NCBI GenBank assembly: GCA_023439305.1
Contig: JAEXOO010000041.1
Span: 1-53,503 of the forward strand
Source of the DNA: Pseudomonadota bacterium
GTDB taxonomy: Bacteria; Pseudomonadota; Gammaproteobacteria; Burkholderiales; Burkholderiaceae_B
DNA: 53,503 bases
Direction: 5' to 3'
In this document: positions 1 to 8,112 of the stretch, piece after piece
How positions within the stretch are numbered: position 1 is the stretch's first letter
How the letters are laid out: every line of letters starts with the position of its first letter
Notes under the pieces: generated by a model
Seen by the model: the letters and a program-made list of their open reading frames with translations, nothing else
What the model was told of the DNA's origin: nothing
Databases searched by the model: none
Made by a program: the position numbers and the translations under genes

Positions 1-2412
1 GCCCGCCGGGCCCGCCCCCACTTCCCGATTGCGGTCGTGCTGGTAGTTCAGTTCGTAAGCGGCGGTGCCGACACCGCCGCTGCCGTAGCCGCTTTGGTGA
101 TGCACACCTGCGCCCAGCGTCAGCGCCTGGGTCAGGCGTTGGTCGTAGTGCTGGTAGAGCAGTTGCTCGATGCGCAGGGCGGGCACGGCCATGTATTCGC
201 GGCGAGGGCTGAAATAGGGCCGGTCCTCGTCGCGGTTGCCCGAGGCCCACAACTCAAGCTGAGCATCCGCCTTGATGCGCGGACTGGTATAGACGCGTTG
301 ATTGCCGGTTATCTGGACGCTGTGGCGCTGGTTGCCATCGGAAAAGCGCGTTCCGGTGTAGGCGGTCTGGACCCATTGTTCGGGACCGTTCTGCCAGCGC
401 AGTCGCAGTTGGCCCTGGTTGGCGGTGATGTCCTGGGCCAGCGCGCGGTTGGGAATGTCCAGGCTTCGGTACTCCAGCGTCGTGCCTATGCTCCAGTGAT
501 CGCTGATTTCGTGGTCAAGCAGCAGGCTGGCGCCCACCTTGCTGCCTTGGCCCCAGTCCTGACGGTTGACCATCAGCAAGGACTGCCAGTCGCGGCCTCG
601 CCATTCCAGGCCGGCGCCTTGCCAGTTGACGTTGTGGCCTAACTCATCGTTGGTGTCCAAGTGGCCCGCCAGCACGGTGGCGCGCCAGTTGTAGGCGAGG
701 GGAGGGCTGTACCACTGTGCTTCGGTACGGAAACCGTCTTGCCCGGAAACATCGGCGCCGTTGCCGCTTTCAAAGCCGCCACGCAAGATCAATTCATTCT
801 TGCGGTAGGACTGCCAGTCTTTTTCCAGCTCGGCCACTCGCATATTGGTGGGGTAGTGCGCCTTGGCGTAGGCCAGCAGCTCTTCGGTCTGGCGGTATTC
901 ACGCAATTCCAGTGCGGTCTGGGCCTGGCTGATGATCACGTCTTCCTGGCGCGGAGCATAGGATTCCGCAATCTTCAGATTGTGTTCCGCCTGACGCGGC
1001 ATGCCCGACAGGCGCTGGGCATCGGCCAAAGGAATGCGCAGGTTGACGTTGCCCGGCGCCAGATCGCTGGCTTGCGCCAGGTTTTCACGCGCCGGCTTGA
1101 GCAGGCCCGTGTACATGTAGAGCGAGTTCTTGAGAATCAGCGCATCGGTGTAGGCGGGGTTAGGCAGGGTTTCGGGGTTGCCGGGCAGGTAGCGTGTTGC
1201 GGGGGCGTTGCGCTCCATGTCCTGCGCCAGGGCCAGGGCCTGATCTTCCCGGCCCGATTCCAGGAGCGAGAACGCCAGGCCTGTTTGGTAGCGCAGCCGG
1301 GTCTTGGCATCCAGGGTGGGGTCGGCCAGGGCGCGGTCATAGCTGGCGATGGCTTGTTCGGGACGGCGTGAACGCAGCTGCAAGGCGCCCAGCGAGGCGT
1401 AAGCGTAATCCGGATACTGTGCGGCGCGCTCGGGCGCCGTGTCCACGCTGTTGGGCGCGTCCTCGCGCACATCCACCGCGATCAGGCGATCGCCCCGGAT
1501 GCGACGCTGGAAGTCGGGATTACCCAGGAAGCTGGCGCTGTCCGCCAGCGTGTCCTGCAACTTCACCGCGCGGTCGGCCACCAGGAAGCGCTCCGGCAGC
1601 GTGCGGGTAGGCTGGGGAGCCAAGCGTGTCAGCTCGGCGGCGTAGTCGGCCTGTCGGTCGGCCTGCTCGGCTGCTGAAAACACGCCGGGGTGGCTGGATT
1701 GCCATTCCATCGCCTGGCGATGCAGTCCGGATGCGTGCAGGGATTGGTCATAGTCGCGTATGACTTCCGCTTTGCCCGGCTGCAAGGCCAGTGCATCCTG
1801 GCTGGAACGCAGAGCTTCGTAGTTCTGGCCGGAGGCGCGGTAGATGTAGCTGCGCGTCAGCAGGTACTGGGGGTTCTGGCGGGTAGCAGGCTGCAGCGTC
1901 TGCGCGCAGCGCAGCGCTTGCACAGGCTGGCGCGCATCGGCCAGCGTCATGCACAATCCCATGGTGAAGGCGCTTTGGTCGGCAAAGCGACGTGTGCCTT
2001 CCCGATACAGACGCAGAGCCGGATCCCACTGGCGGTCGTCTTTGTGCGCGCGGGCGACGATCAAGAGCACGTCAGCGGGCAAGAGCTGCCCAGCGGGCAG
2101 GCTTTTGTGCAGGCGCAGCACGTCTTGTGTCTGGCCGGCCCAGGCGTGCACCCGAATCAGGTCCAGCTGCACGCGCAGGTCGGCAGGATGTTCGCGCTGG
2201 TATTGTTCCAGGCCTTGTATGGCGGCCGGGTACTGTCCTTGCCGCGCCTGCTGAATCCAGGTGTCGTACGAACCGGCCTGGACGCTGGCGCTGCTGGCAG
2301 CCAGCACCAGCAGAGTGAAGGAATCCAGCCAGAACCGGCGCAAGCGCGTGGTTCTGGCTGGAAATAGGCCGACGTTTGGTGTAACACGTCTTCTTATTGA
2401 TCGCCTAGGCAC
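1..2412 (-). CDS. pgaA: Poly-beta-1,6-N-acetyl-D-glucosamine export porin PgaA (C-terminus cut by window edge)
   Basis: An open frame runs on the minus strand from GTG at 2412 off the left edge (804 codons seen; PgaA is about 800-830 aa, so only some tens of C-terminal residues should be missing). The GTG follows a purine-rich AAGGGGA-type ribosome site; the next plausible start is TTG 2343. A hydrophobic signal segment (about residues 28-46, ending ASVQA) is followed by a long TPR-like helical part and, from about residue 510, alternating aromatic/polar strands typical of the outer-membrane barrel. PgaA exports poly-GlcNAc through the outer membrane for biofilm formation; the periplasmic TPR part binds the partly deacetylated polymer with PgaB. 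pgaBCD would be expected off the left edge. Identification is by family resemblance (Bordetella homologue: BpsA). Confidence 0.85.
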   Translation of the reverse strand, partial: MPRRSIRRRVTPNVGLFPARTTRLRRFWLDSFTLLVLAASSASVQAGSYDTWIQQARQGQYPAAIQGLEQYQREHPADLRVQLDLIRVHAWAGQTQDVLRLHKSLPAGQLLPADVLLIVARAHKDDRQWDPALRLYREGTRRFADQSAFTMGLCMTLADARQPVQALRCAQTLQPATRQNPQYLLTRSYIYRASGQNYEALRSSQDALALQPGKAEVIRDYDQSLHASGLHRQAMEWQSSHPGVFSAAEQADRQADYAAELTRLAPQPTRTLPERFLVADRAVKLQDTLADSASFLGNPDFQRRIRGDRLIAVDVREDAPNSVDTAPERAAQYPDYAYASLGALQLRSRRPEQAIASYDRALADPTLDAKTRLRYQTGLAFSLLESGREDQALALAQDMERNAPATRYLPGNPETLPNPAYTDALILKNSLYMYTGLLKPARENLAQASDLAPGNVNLRIPLADAQRLSGMPRQAEHNLKIAESYAPRQEDVIISQAQTALELREYRQTEELLAYAKAHYPTNMRVAELEKDWQSYRKNELILRGGFESGNGADVSGQDGFRTEAQWYSPPLAYNWRATVLAGHLDTNDELGHNVNWQGAGLEWRGRDWQSLLMVNRQDWGQGSKVGASLLLDHEISDHWSIGTTLEYRSLDIPNRALAQDITANQGQLRLRWQNGPEQWVQTAYTGTRFSDGNQRHSVQITGNQRVYTSPRIKADAQLELWASGNRDEDRPYFSPRREYMAVPALRIEQLLYQHYDQRLTQALTLGAGVHHQSGYGSGGVGTAAYELNYQHDRNREVGAGPAG

Positions 2413-2575
2413 TTCTCTTCCCCTTATTCTTTGTATATACTCCTGTCCACTGTTCGACGGCTGAACAATGTGAAGGGACTTGAGAGGTATGCTAGAAGTA
2501 CGCGTGCCTGGCAGTAATTAGCCTTTCGCCGTAAGCCGCCGGGTTTTCTGTAGTAAGCCGGATGGCCTAAATAAA

Positions 2576-2596
2576 AAGCTTTTTAAAAAAAAGCTT
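2576..2596. repeat. AT-rich inverted repeat between pgaA and tRNA-Pro
   Basis: A 9-bp inverted repeat AAGCTTTTT / AAAAAGCTT is separated by AAA and overlaps the first two bases of the tRNA -35 element. It could be a hairpin or simply promoter-proximal AT-rich DNA. The rest of the 220-base gap between pgaA and the tRNA shows no gene. Confidence 0.4.
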
Positions 2597-2623
2597 GCAC
2601 AACAGAAAAAACAGGGTTATAGT
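2595..2623 (+). promoter_or_regulatory. Sigma-70 promoter of tRNA-Pro
   Basis: TTGCAC (2595-2600), a 17-base spacer and TATAGT (2618-2623) end 10 bases before the mature tRNA 5' end. Spacing is ideal and both hexamers match at 4-5 of 6 positions. Confidence 0.75.
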
Positions 2624-2631
2624 TTAATTCT

Positions 2632-2710
<79 letters not shown>

Positions 2711-2718
2711 AACAAATC

Positions 2719-2750
2719 AAAGGCCTTCAATGGAAACATTGAAGGCCTTT
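2719..2750 (+). terminator. Terminator hairpin after tRNA-Pro
   Basis: A perfect 14-bp stem (2719-2732 with 2737-2750) closed by a GAAA tetraloop begins 9 bases after the tRNA CCA end. The arm ends in TTT followed by GTGCTTTGTT, so the T tract is interrupted. Confidence 0.75.
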
Positions 2751-3215
2751 GTGCTTTGTTGTGTGGGGGGGTTGTGGGGATTAAAAGGCCGTATTCGCGG
2801 ACTAGGCCGTTTGGCTATTTTCTCCTCAGAAGCGTTACGACTGGTGTGTTTTCAGTTGCGAATGCCATTTTTTCAGCATGACCGTGCAAAGCCTAGAGAT
2901 CGGCAGCCGACATAAGCAGGGCTGATACCATGTTCTGTGCCGCTCAAGAATCCTCCTATCCTCTGGGAAAACGCTCGTTGGCCAGGTGCGCGGCAGGAAG
3001 GCTTGTTTCAAATCATGAATTCGAACACAAGGCATGCCATGGGGTACGGCGCACCCCCATATTGGGGCCGTTACGGCCTCAATACGGTCTTGCCGAATCA
3101 GGCTTGATTGGGCTTGGACTGGACGGCGGGGTAACTTTTGCGGACGGCGGCGCATCTCGTTGATGCTATCGCTCTTTATCATGGAACGGACTTAACGACG
3201 CAACAGGATTCGCTC
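2751..3215. other. Gene-poor stretch
   Basis: Between the tRNA terminator and the thioredoxin-fold gene about 465 bases hold only short open frames on both strands, without ribosome sites, recognisable motifs or sensible hydrophobic patterns. I see no gene, RNA or repeat here. Confidence 0.5.
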
Positions 3216-3449
3216 ATGATTCAAGTTACTTTGTTCCACGATGGCTGCAGTGTCTGCCTGGGTATTGAGGCCAGCATGGCGGCGGTGTTCGCAACACCCT
3301 CGCATCACTACGAATCAGTCAACCTCGCCCTGCAATCCGATCGAGGACCGGACGCACGGGCTTTGGGTATCACGCGCTTGCCATCTCTGGTGATTGACGG
3401 CCGGGTGCTCAGGTTGGAGGATCATTCACCGCTCGAGCACTACGCCTGA
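3216..3449 (+). CDS. Small thioredoxin-fold protein with CSVC motif
   Basis: This 77-residue protein opens with a beta strand (MIQVTLF) directly followed by HDGCSVC, the layout of a minimal thioredoxin/glutaredoxin fold whose CxxC sits at the start of helix 1. Near residue 53 the RLPSLVI segment supplies the cis-proline loop of the fold. It is shorter than classical thioredoxin (about 105 aa) and has no signal peptide, so it is probably a cytoplasmic thiol protein of unknown partner. The in-frame ATG at 3138 would add 26 residues with no fold logic; ATG 3216 starts exactly at the first strand, though its ribosome site is weak. Confidence 0.6.
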   Translation: MIQVTLFHDGCSVCLGIEASMAAVFATPSHHYESVNLALQSDRGPDARALGITRLPSLVIDGRVLRLEDHSPLEHYA

Positions 3450-3600
3450 TGATGGGCAGCCTTGTCCCGTTCATCGCTGTTGTAGCGCAATCGATCAATC
3501 CGGGAATCAAGGCGAAGGTTCAGCGCGGTCTCGTCCTCGGACAGGCGCATGTCGATAGGAAATCAGGCTCGCCTGCCTTGCGCTGTTCCAAGGGGAATGA

Positions 3601-3900
3601 ATGTCACTGTATAAGAAAGGATGGCTTTTTACAGCCTGGATGGTGTTGGTGCTGGTCGCCATGCCGTATTGGATGCCGCTGCTCGACAGCGTTTTTGGAT
3701 CTATCGGTTTTGCGCTGGGGCTCGTGTTGTGGCTTGGCCATGGCGTGATCGCCTTGTTGTTCTTTGCATGCCCGGAGTGCGGCCTGTCGGCGTTTTTGGG
3801 CAGCAAAAGCCTGCTGTCTTCCTATGCGCCGTGGCCGCGCAGCAAATGCGGCCATTGCGGCCATGACCACACGCTGAGCCGTCCCTCAGAATCTTCCTGA
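3601..3900 (+). CDS. Two-helix membrane protein with cytoplasmic-type zinc ribbon
   Basis: This 99-residue protein starts at ATG 3601, five bases after AAGGGGA. Two hydrophobic helices (about residues 7-27 and 33-55) are followed by a polar tail carrying CPEC (about 57-60) and CGHCGHDH (about 83-90), a likely four-cysteine zinc ribbon. The family is not recognised. The layout suggests a membrane-anchored zinc-binding domain, perhaps protein- or RNA-binding. It converges with the spermidine-synthase-like gene, leaving 22 bases between the stops. Confidence 0.55.
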   Translation: MSLYKKGWLFTAWMVLVLVAMPYWMPLLDSVFGSIGFALGLVLWLGHGVIALLFFACPECGLSAFLGSKSLLSSYAPWPRSKCGHCGHDHTLSRPSESS

Positions 3901-3922
3901 GCGCAGCGAGGGGAAAACCGGC

Positions 3923-4789
3923 TCAGTCGCGGAGCACATCCACCTTGCTTGCTGGTTTTTTGATGTGGGCAAAACGTGACAAGGCCAGATCCGAATCAAT
4001 GCCCAGTCTTGCCAGGCGGGGCTGCCAGGTCTGGGCGTTGCGAGCCAGCACGGGGGCCTCAGGCAGTGCTCCCAGGGTCGCGACGATGACGCGGTTGCCC
4101 GCTTCCAGGTTGAAAAATTCCCCGAAGACCGCGCCATAGGTGGCGGATTCCCGTTCGTACAGTTCGCTGTTCGTGAATGTGTTGGCGACGACGACGCCAC
4201 CGGGGGCCAGGATAGCGCGCACATGCTGCAGGAATTCCAGTGTCATCAAGTGCTCGGGTACATAGTCCACATCGAAGGCGTCCAGCATGACCATATCGTA
4301 TTGGATGCCTTCCTGGTGCGCGCGCTCCACGTATGCGCGGCCGTCTTCCAGAAAAAGGCGCTGGCGGGAATCGGGCTGGTAGCCGAAGTAGCGCTGGGCG
4401 ACCGTACCGACAGCGGGATCGATCTCGACCGAGTCGATGGCGGTGTCCGGCAAGGCCCTGGCCAGCGCGTTCTGCAGGCTCGCGCCGCCCAAGCCGATAA
4501 TCAGAATGCGTTTGGGGGCAGGGTTCACGTAGAGTGAGGTCATCATCATCTGCGTGTAGTCGAAGACCAGTCGCTCGGGATGGGCCAGACTCATGCAGGT
4601 CTGGCGACCGGGGTCATCCATGGAATTGAAATTCATGCACCGCTCGCCCTGATCGTCGAAAACCAGCAGCTCGCCGAACTGAGAGGGCTCGCTGTGCAGC
4701 AGTACGGGCGTGTTTCTTCCCTGCACGAAAAACAGAGCGGCTGCGGCCAGCAGTACGACAAGAGCAATGCGGATGCCAATACGAAGCAT
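3923..4789 (-). CDS. Membrane-anchored spermidine synthase-like methyltransferase-fold protein
   Basis: 288 residues. An N-terminal hydrophobic segment (about 4-24) anchors or exports the protein. The rest matches the spermidine synthase fold: IIGLGGAS (97-104) is the nucleotide-binding glycine loop, VEIDP (121-125) the acidic end of strand 2, EDGRAY (148-153), and LDAFDVDYVPEHL (169-181) takes the place of the usual catalytic D(S/A)TDP segment. That position is altered, so true aminopropyl transfer is uncertain. Such anchored homologues are common in proteobacteria and mostly uncharacterised. No polyamine gene (speD, speA) is nearby. Confidence 0.7.
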   Translation of the reverse strand: MLRIGIRIALVVLLAAAALFFVQGRNTPVLLHSEPSQFGELLVFDDQGERCMNFNSMDDPGRQTCMSLAHPERLVFDYTQMMMTSLYVNPAPKRILIIGLGGASLQNALARALPDTAIDSVEIDPAVGTVAQRYFGYQPDSRQRLFLEDGRAYVERAHQEGIQYDMVMLDAFDVDYVPEHLMTLEFLQHVRAILAPGGVVVANTFTNSELYERESATYGAVFGEFFNLEAGNRVIVATLGALPEAPVLARNAQTWQPRLARLGIDSDLALSRFAHIKKPASKVDVLRD

Positions 4790-4895
4790 AGAGAAAGCAC
4801 CAGAGAAGAGCAGGGCGTTTCATCATATCGCATGGGGGTGGATCAGGTCTGCCGACCCGCGCGACGATACGGCCTAGAGGGGCCGGCGCGAATCT

Positions 4896-5165
4896 CTAGG
4901 GCATGCTGAAGACCGGATGCCAGGTGTTTTTGTACTTGGGCAGCGGTCCGCGCAGAATTTCGTGTTTTTCCTGCTCCATATCCAGGTCGAACAGCCCTTC
5001 GCCCAGTGAGCATTGTCCGGAGTGCTGCCAGCGCACCGGCACCTTGCGGCCCATCCAGTGAATGAAACCGTCTATCTGGCCGGCGTCGCGCCGGGTGACG
5101 GCAATGACCAGGGCGTCGTATCCGCCCGTAGTGACAGTAGCGATCGGAACCCGTAGCTTAGCCAT
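4896..5165 (-). CDS. Small conserved-looking protein of unknown function
   Basis: 89 residues from ATG 5165, soluble, rich in charged residues, with two WHP/WQH-type tryptophan motifs and a single cysteine. No signal peptide, membrane segment or known motif is visible. Its composition is protein-like, and it sits alone between the spermidine-synthase-like gene and an intergenic region bearing a perfect inverted repeat (5234-5248), which suggests regulated transcription. Confidence 0.5.
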   Translation of the reverse strand: MAKLRVPIATVTTGGYDALVIAVTRRDAGQIDGFIHWMGRKVPVRWQHSGQCSLGEGLFDLDMEQEKHEILRGPLPKYKNTWHPVFSMP

Positions 5166-5233
5166 GATTTTCTAAGTATATGAATGACTTGCTACTAGTT
5201 TATTACCGCTGTCAAGTAGGGGAATGCGGTTGA

Positions 5234-5264
5234 ACCCTACCGTAGGGTATGTCATAGATAGGGT
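5234..5264. promoter_or_regulatory. Candidate operator: 7-1-7 palindrome plus extra half-site
   Basis: ACCCTAC-C-GTAGGGT (5234-5248) is a perfect 15-bp palindrome, and a further TAGGGT half-site lies at 5259-5264. It is about 70 bases upstream of the minus-strand 89-aa gene, with a TTGACA between them. No cognate regulator is identifiable. Confidence 0.4.
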
Positions 5265-5278
5265 TAAGGCGTAGTTGC

Positions 5279-5299
5279 CTGGCGGCGAAGCGCCGCCAG
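5279..5299 (-). terminator. Hairpin downstream of the YcaC-like gene
   Basis: A 9-bp GC-rich stem CTGGCGGCG / CGCCGCCAG with a 3-base loop lies 12 bases beyond the hydrolase stop. It lacks a T tract, so it may slow or stabilise RNA rather than terminate alone. Confidence 0.4.
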
Positions 5300-5311
5300 A
5301 CATCTGTTTGC

Positions 5312-5992
5312 TTACGAGCGCTGCGAGTCCAGTAGTTCGTTGTTCTTGGCCACATCCTGGGCCTTGGCGTAGCTTTCGATCAACAACTGATAATTTGGGA
5401 AAATTCCGGTATAGGCTTGGGCCCATTCTGCCGCATCGTCGCGGTTCCAGGTCTTTTGCAGCTCGGAGGCCACGGCAGCCACATCAATGGGCACTACGCC
5501 CGCCTGCATGACACGGGCAAGGGTGATTTCTTCGGCCATCTTGGAATAGGTGCCGGAGGCATCAATGACGGCAAACACCTGATAGCCGTCGGCTACGGCG
5601 GAGATAGCAGGGAAGGCCATGCAGACGCTGGTGATAGTGCCAGCGATGATCAGTTGCTTCTTGCCGGTAGCCTTGACCGCCGCCACGAATTCGGGGTTGT
5701 CCCAGGCGTTGATCTCGCCCTTGCGGGCCACATAAGTCGCATAGGGCGCATTGGCGTGGATCTCGGGGATCAGGGGGCCGTTGGGCCCTTGCGGGACGGA
5801 CGCAGTGGTAATGACCGGTACCTTGGCCAGGGTGGCGATGCGCGCCAGGGTCGAAGCCAGGCGGCGCAGTGTGGTGAACGGCATGTCATGCACTGTCTGG
5901 AACAGACCGCTCTGATGGTCAATCAGCAGCATGGCGACATTGTCAGGGTCGATAACAGGACGTTGGTTGTTGAAGTTCGCGGGGATACTCAT
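5312..5992 (-). CDS. YcaC-like isochorismatase-superfamily hydrolase
   Basis: 226 residues from ATG 5992, which follows CAGGAGA at ideal spacing; a longer frame to 6094 lacks such a site. The cysteine hydrolase triad is visible: D25 (LLIDHQSG), K91 (ARKGE) and C124 (ITSVCMAF), with the cis-peptide before the cysteine. Isochorismatase-fold enzymes cleave C-O or C-N bonds of isochorismate, nicotinamide, carbamoyl or related substrates; E. coli and Pseudomonas YcaC have no settled substrate. It diverges from a LysR regulator across 233 bases, the usual layout for a regulator and its target. Confidence 0.82.
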   Translation of the reverse strand: MSIPANFNNQRPVIDPDNVAMLLIDHQSGLFQTVHDMPFTTLRRLASTLARIATLAKVPVITTASVPQGPNGPLIPEIHANAPYATYVARKGEINAWDNPEFVAAVKATGKKQLIIAGTITSVCMAFPAISAVADGYQVFAVIDASGTYSKMAEEITLARVMQAGVVPIDVAAVASELQKTWNRDDAAEWAQAYTGIFPNYQLLIESYAKAQDVAKNNELLDSQRS

Positions 5993-6225
5993 GAGGGTTC
6001 TCCTGAAGTAGCGTGTCTCAAGCGAATTGCGCGGCGCTCGTCTGACCTGAAGCGGTGCGTGCAACGCGGCGATTGCGGGGTTGAGCCGCGGCATGTCCTA
6101 TGGCCAGTGTGTGCGGTTGGCAGCAATGACAAGGGCATGGATTTATTATGCGAGGATGAAACGGCTTCAGGTAGACTGTTTTTTCAAACTGCAGCGTTCT
6201 ATTGTTGAGACGATGAGGGGATCTC

Positions 6226-7131
6226 ATGCGGCAGGATCTGAATGACCTTTATTTATTTGTGCAGGTTATACAGCACGGCGGCTTTGCCCCGGCAGGTCGG
6301 GCGCTAGGGGTGCCCAAGTCCAGGCTGAGCCGGCGTATTGCCCGTCTGGAGGCCGACCTTGGGGTCCGTTTGATTCAACGTTCGTCGCGCAGTTTTGCCA
6401 TTACACAGATTGGCCAGGCGTATTTCGAGCGATGCCGGGCCATGTTGGTCGAAGCGGAGGCGGCGCGGGCACTGATTCAGGCCAGCCGGGAAGAGGCTTG
6501 CGGCCTCATTCGATTGTCCTGCCCCATCGGACTATTGCATTCTCGCGTGGCGGCGATGTTGACGCAGTTTGCTGTGCGCCATCCAGGCGTGCGCATCCAA
6601 CTGCTGGCCATGAATCGAAGTCTGAATGTGGTCGATGACAATCTGGATCTGGCCATCCGTGTCCGGCCATTGCCCTTGGAGGACAGCGATTTGCCGGTAC
6701 GCGTGCTGGGCTATGAGCATCAGCGTCTGGTCGCCAGTCCGGCGTTGTTTGAGCGATTGGGCGAGCCGGCCTTTCCTTCTGATCTTGATGCCTGGCCCAG
6801 CTTGGGACACGGTCCGTCCTTGGAGGGGCAGTCGTGGATCTTGCAGCAAGCCGACGGCGAGCAAATCATCCAGGCTTTCGAGCCACGGCTGGTCACCAGC
6901 GATATGCAGACCTTGTGTCAGGCAGCGCTGGCTGGCTTAGGAGTGGTGCAATTGCCGGACATGCTGGCGCAGCCCTACGAGGATCAAGGGTTGCTGCGTG
7001 CTGTGCTGCCCCATTGGACGCCCAGGCGTGAGGTCATTCATGCGGTCTTGCCGTCTCGGAGAGGCATGTTGCCGGCCGTGCGGGCCTTGATCGATGTTCT
7101 GGCTGAGGGGTTCGAGGCTGCGGCACGATAG
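6226..7131 (+). CDS. LysR-family transcriptional regulator
   Basis: 301 residues; ATG 6226 lies five bases after GAGGGG. Residues 1-60 form the winged helix-turn-helix (DLYLFVQVIQHGGFAPAGRAL..., then PKSRLSRRIARLEADLGVRL). Residues about 90-295 form the periplasmic-binding-protein-like inducer domain, with the hallmark DLAIR strand near residue 143. LysR proteins of this type usually bind the shared upstream region and activate the divergent gene, here the YcaC-like hydrolase. Inducer unknown. Confidence 0.9.
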   Translation: MRQDLNDLYLFVQVIQHGGFAPAGRALGVPKSRLSRRIARLEADLGVRLIQRSSRSFAITQIGQAYFERCRAMLVEAEAARALIQASREEACGLIRLSCPIGLLHSRVAAMLTQFAVRHPGVRIQLLAMNRSLNVVDDNLDLAIRVRPLPLEDSDLPVRVLGYEHQRLVASPALFERLGEPAFPSDLDAWPSLGHGPSLEGQSWILQQADGEQIIQAFEPRLVTSDMQTLCQAALAGLGVVQLPDMLAQPYEDQGLLRAVLPHWTPRREVIHAVLPSRRGMLPAVRALIDVLAEGFEAAAR

Positions 7132-7163
7132 CGTATGGCGCCACAGCTGTAGGTTCGGGGTTG

Positions 7164-7751
7164 TCAGCGGCTGCGCATCAGGCCGTGCAATGCGATCCGG
7201 GCCGATTCTCCGGCCTTGACGAGCAGGCTCCATGAGCGGGCATCGAACAGCGCCGGGCTGACTTCGAAGACGGCTGCCGTGGTGACGCTGACCAAGGGGT
7301 TGAGCTTGTCGTAGCCCGGGGTATCCAGGTTCTGCAGATCCAGATAGTCCAAAGTCAGTCGGCGGTTGGGCTCGAGTCGCCGGCCTTGCGCGTCCAATAA
7401 CGACAGGCGAGGCTGATGCACCCGCATGTCGACGGGCCGCTCGGTCAGGTTGGTATAGCGATACTGCACGATCAGCAGGAGCGCATCGCGGCGGGCGGTA
7501 TCGGGCAGATCCGGATTCTGCAGGCTGGATTGCAACTGAACGGAATCAATGGACACCGCCAGGCGGGACGTACGGAATTGGGGTGGGGCCCAGGGCGCCT
7601 GAACGGCGGGGGACTGAACAGGCGGCGGGGCGATGATGGGCGGATGGGGCAAGGACCGGGTGGAGAGTATGTGATCGTCTTGCGCCCAGGGTGTGCTCAA
7701 TACGGTGGCCAGGGCCACGCCCAGCAGGCAGTGTGACAGGCGGATAGGCAT
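7164..7751 (-). CDS. Secreted protein with DUF4352-like beta-sandwich domain
   Basis: 195 residues. A cleavable signal peptide is likely (residues 1-23, ending TPWA). A proline-rich linker (about 34-56) precedes a beta-rich domain. In the latter LLIVQYRYTNLTERPVDM, LSLLDAQGRRLEPN and LNPLVSVTTAAVFEV follow the order 'sustained strand, ligand-like loop, LNPG-type turn' seen in DUF4352 extracellular domains. Function unknown. The ATG at 7751 has no visible ribosome site, and a terminator hairpin lies only about 16 bases upstream, so start and transcription are uncertain; an internal GTG at residue 12 is the alternative. Confidence 0.6.
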   Translation of the reverse strand: MPIRLSHCLLGVALATVLSTPWAQDDHILSTRSLPHPPIIAPPPVQSPAVQAPWAPPQFRTSRLAVSIDSVQLQSSLQNPDLPDTARRDALLLIVQYRYTNLTERPVDMRVHQPRLSLLDAQGRRLEPNRRLTLDYLDLQNLDTPGYDKLNPLVSVTTAAVFEVSPALFDARSWSLLVKAGESARIALHGLMRSR

Positions 7752-7767
7752 AAAAAGGTTGCGACAA

Positions 7768-7787
7768 TAAAAAACGGCCTGTGGCCG
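7768..7787 (-). terminator. Rho-independent terminator after the 68-aa gene
   Basis: Read on the minus strand, the stem CGGCC-ACA-GGCCG (7775-7787) is followed at once by TTTTTTA. It starts three bases after the stop of the coiled-coil orphan. Confidence 0.7.
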
Positions 7788-7789
7788 CT

Positions 7790-7996
7790 CTATTTTTTTG
7801 CTGCTTTTTTCAGGTCATCGACTTCCTTGCGCAGAGCAAGGACTTCGTCATTGAGCTGGCCGATGATGCTCATCTGGCTTTGATACATCTCGACCAGCGG
7901 GTGGTAGCTCATGCCCCGGCTGGTGAGTTCCCGGCAAAGTGCGCTCAGCCCCGTGCTGGCGCGTTTGGTCAAGGTGGCCATCTTCCTGTGATCCAT
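7790..7996 (-). CDS. Small coiled-coil protein, unknown function
   Basis: 68 residues from ATG 7996 with AGG upstream. The N-terminal half is polar and carries a CRELTSRGMS segment. The C-terminal half (about 38-67) is a heptad-like helix, SIIGQLNDEVLALRKEVDDLKK, ending in a lysine-rich tail. It is probably a short oligomerising coiled coil. A clean terminator follows directly, which supports a real gene. No family recognised. Confidence 0.5.
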   Translation of the reverse strand: MDHRKMATLTKRASTGLSALCRELTSRGMSYHPLVEMYQSQMSIIGQLNDEVLALRKEVDDLKKAAKK

Positions 7997-8112
7997 AAGC
8001 CTGCGTCCTGATTTGTGGTTGGTTGTGGACTACATCCATTAACCATACCAAAATTCGATGACAATCGTATTTTTTATTTACTCTTCTTGAAGATGCTGCC
8101 ATGCCGGTGCGA

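Noticed and set aside
2835..3182. 115-codon minus-strand frame after the tRNA
   Set aside because: No ribosome site, no hydrophobic or domain pattern, and the region looks non-coding on both strands.
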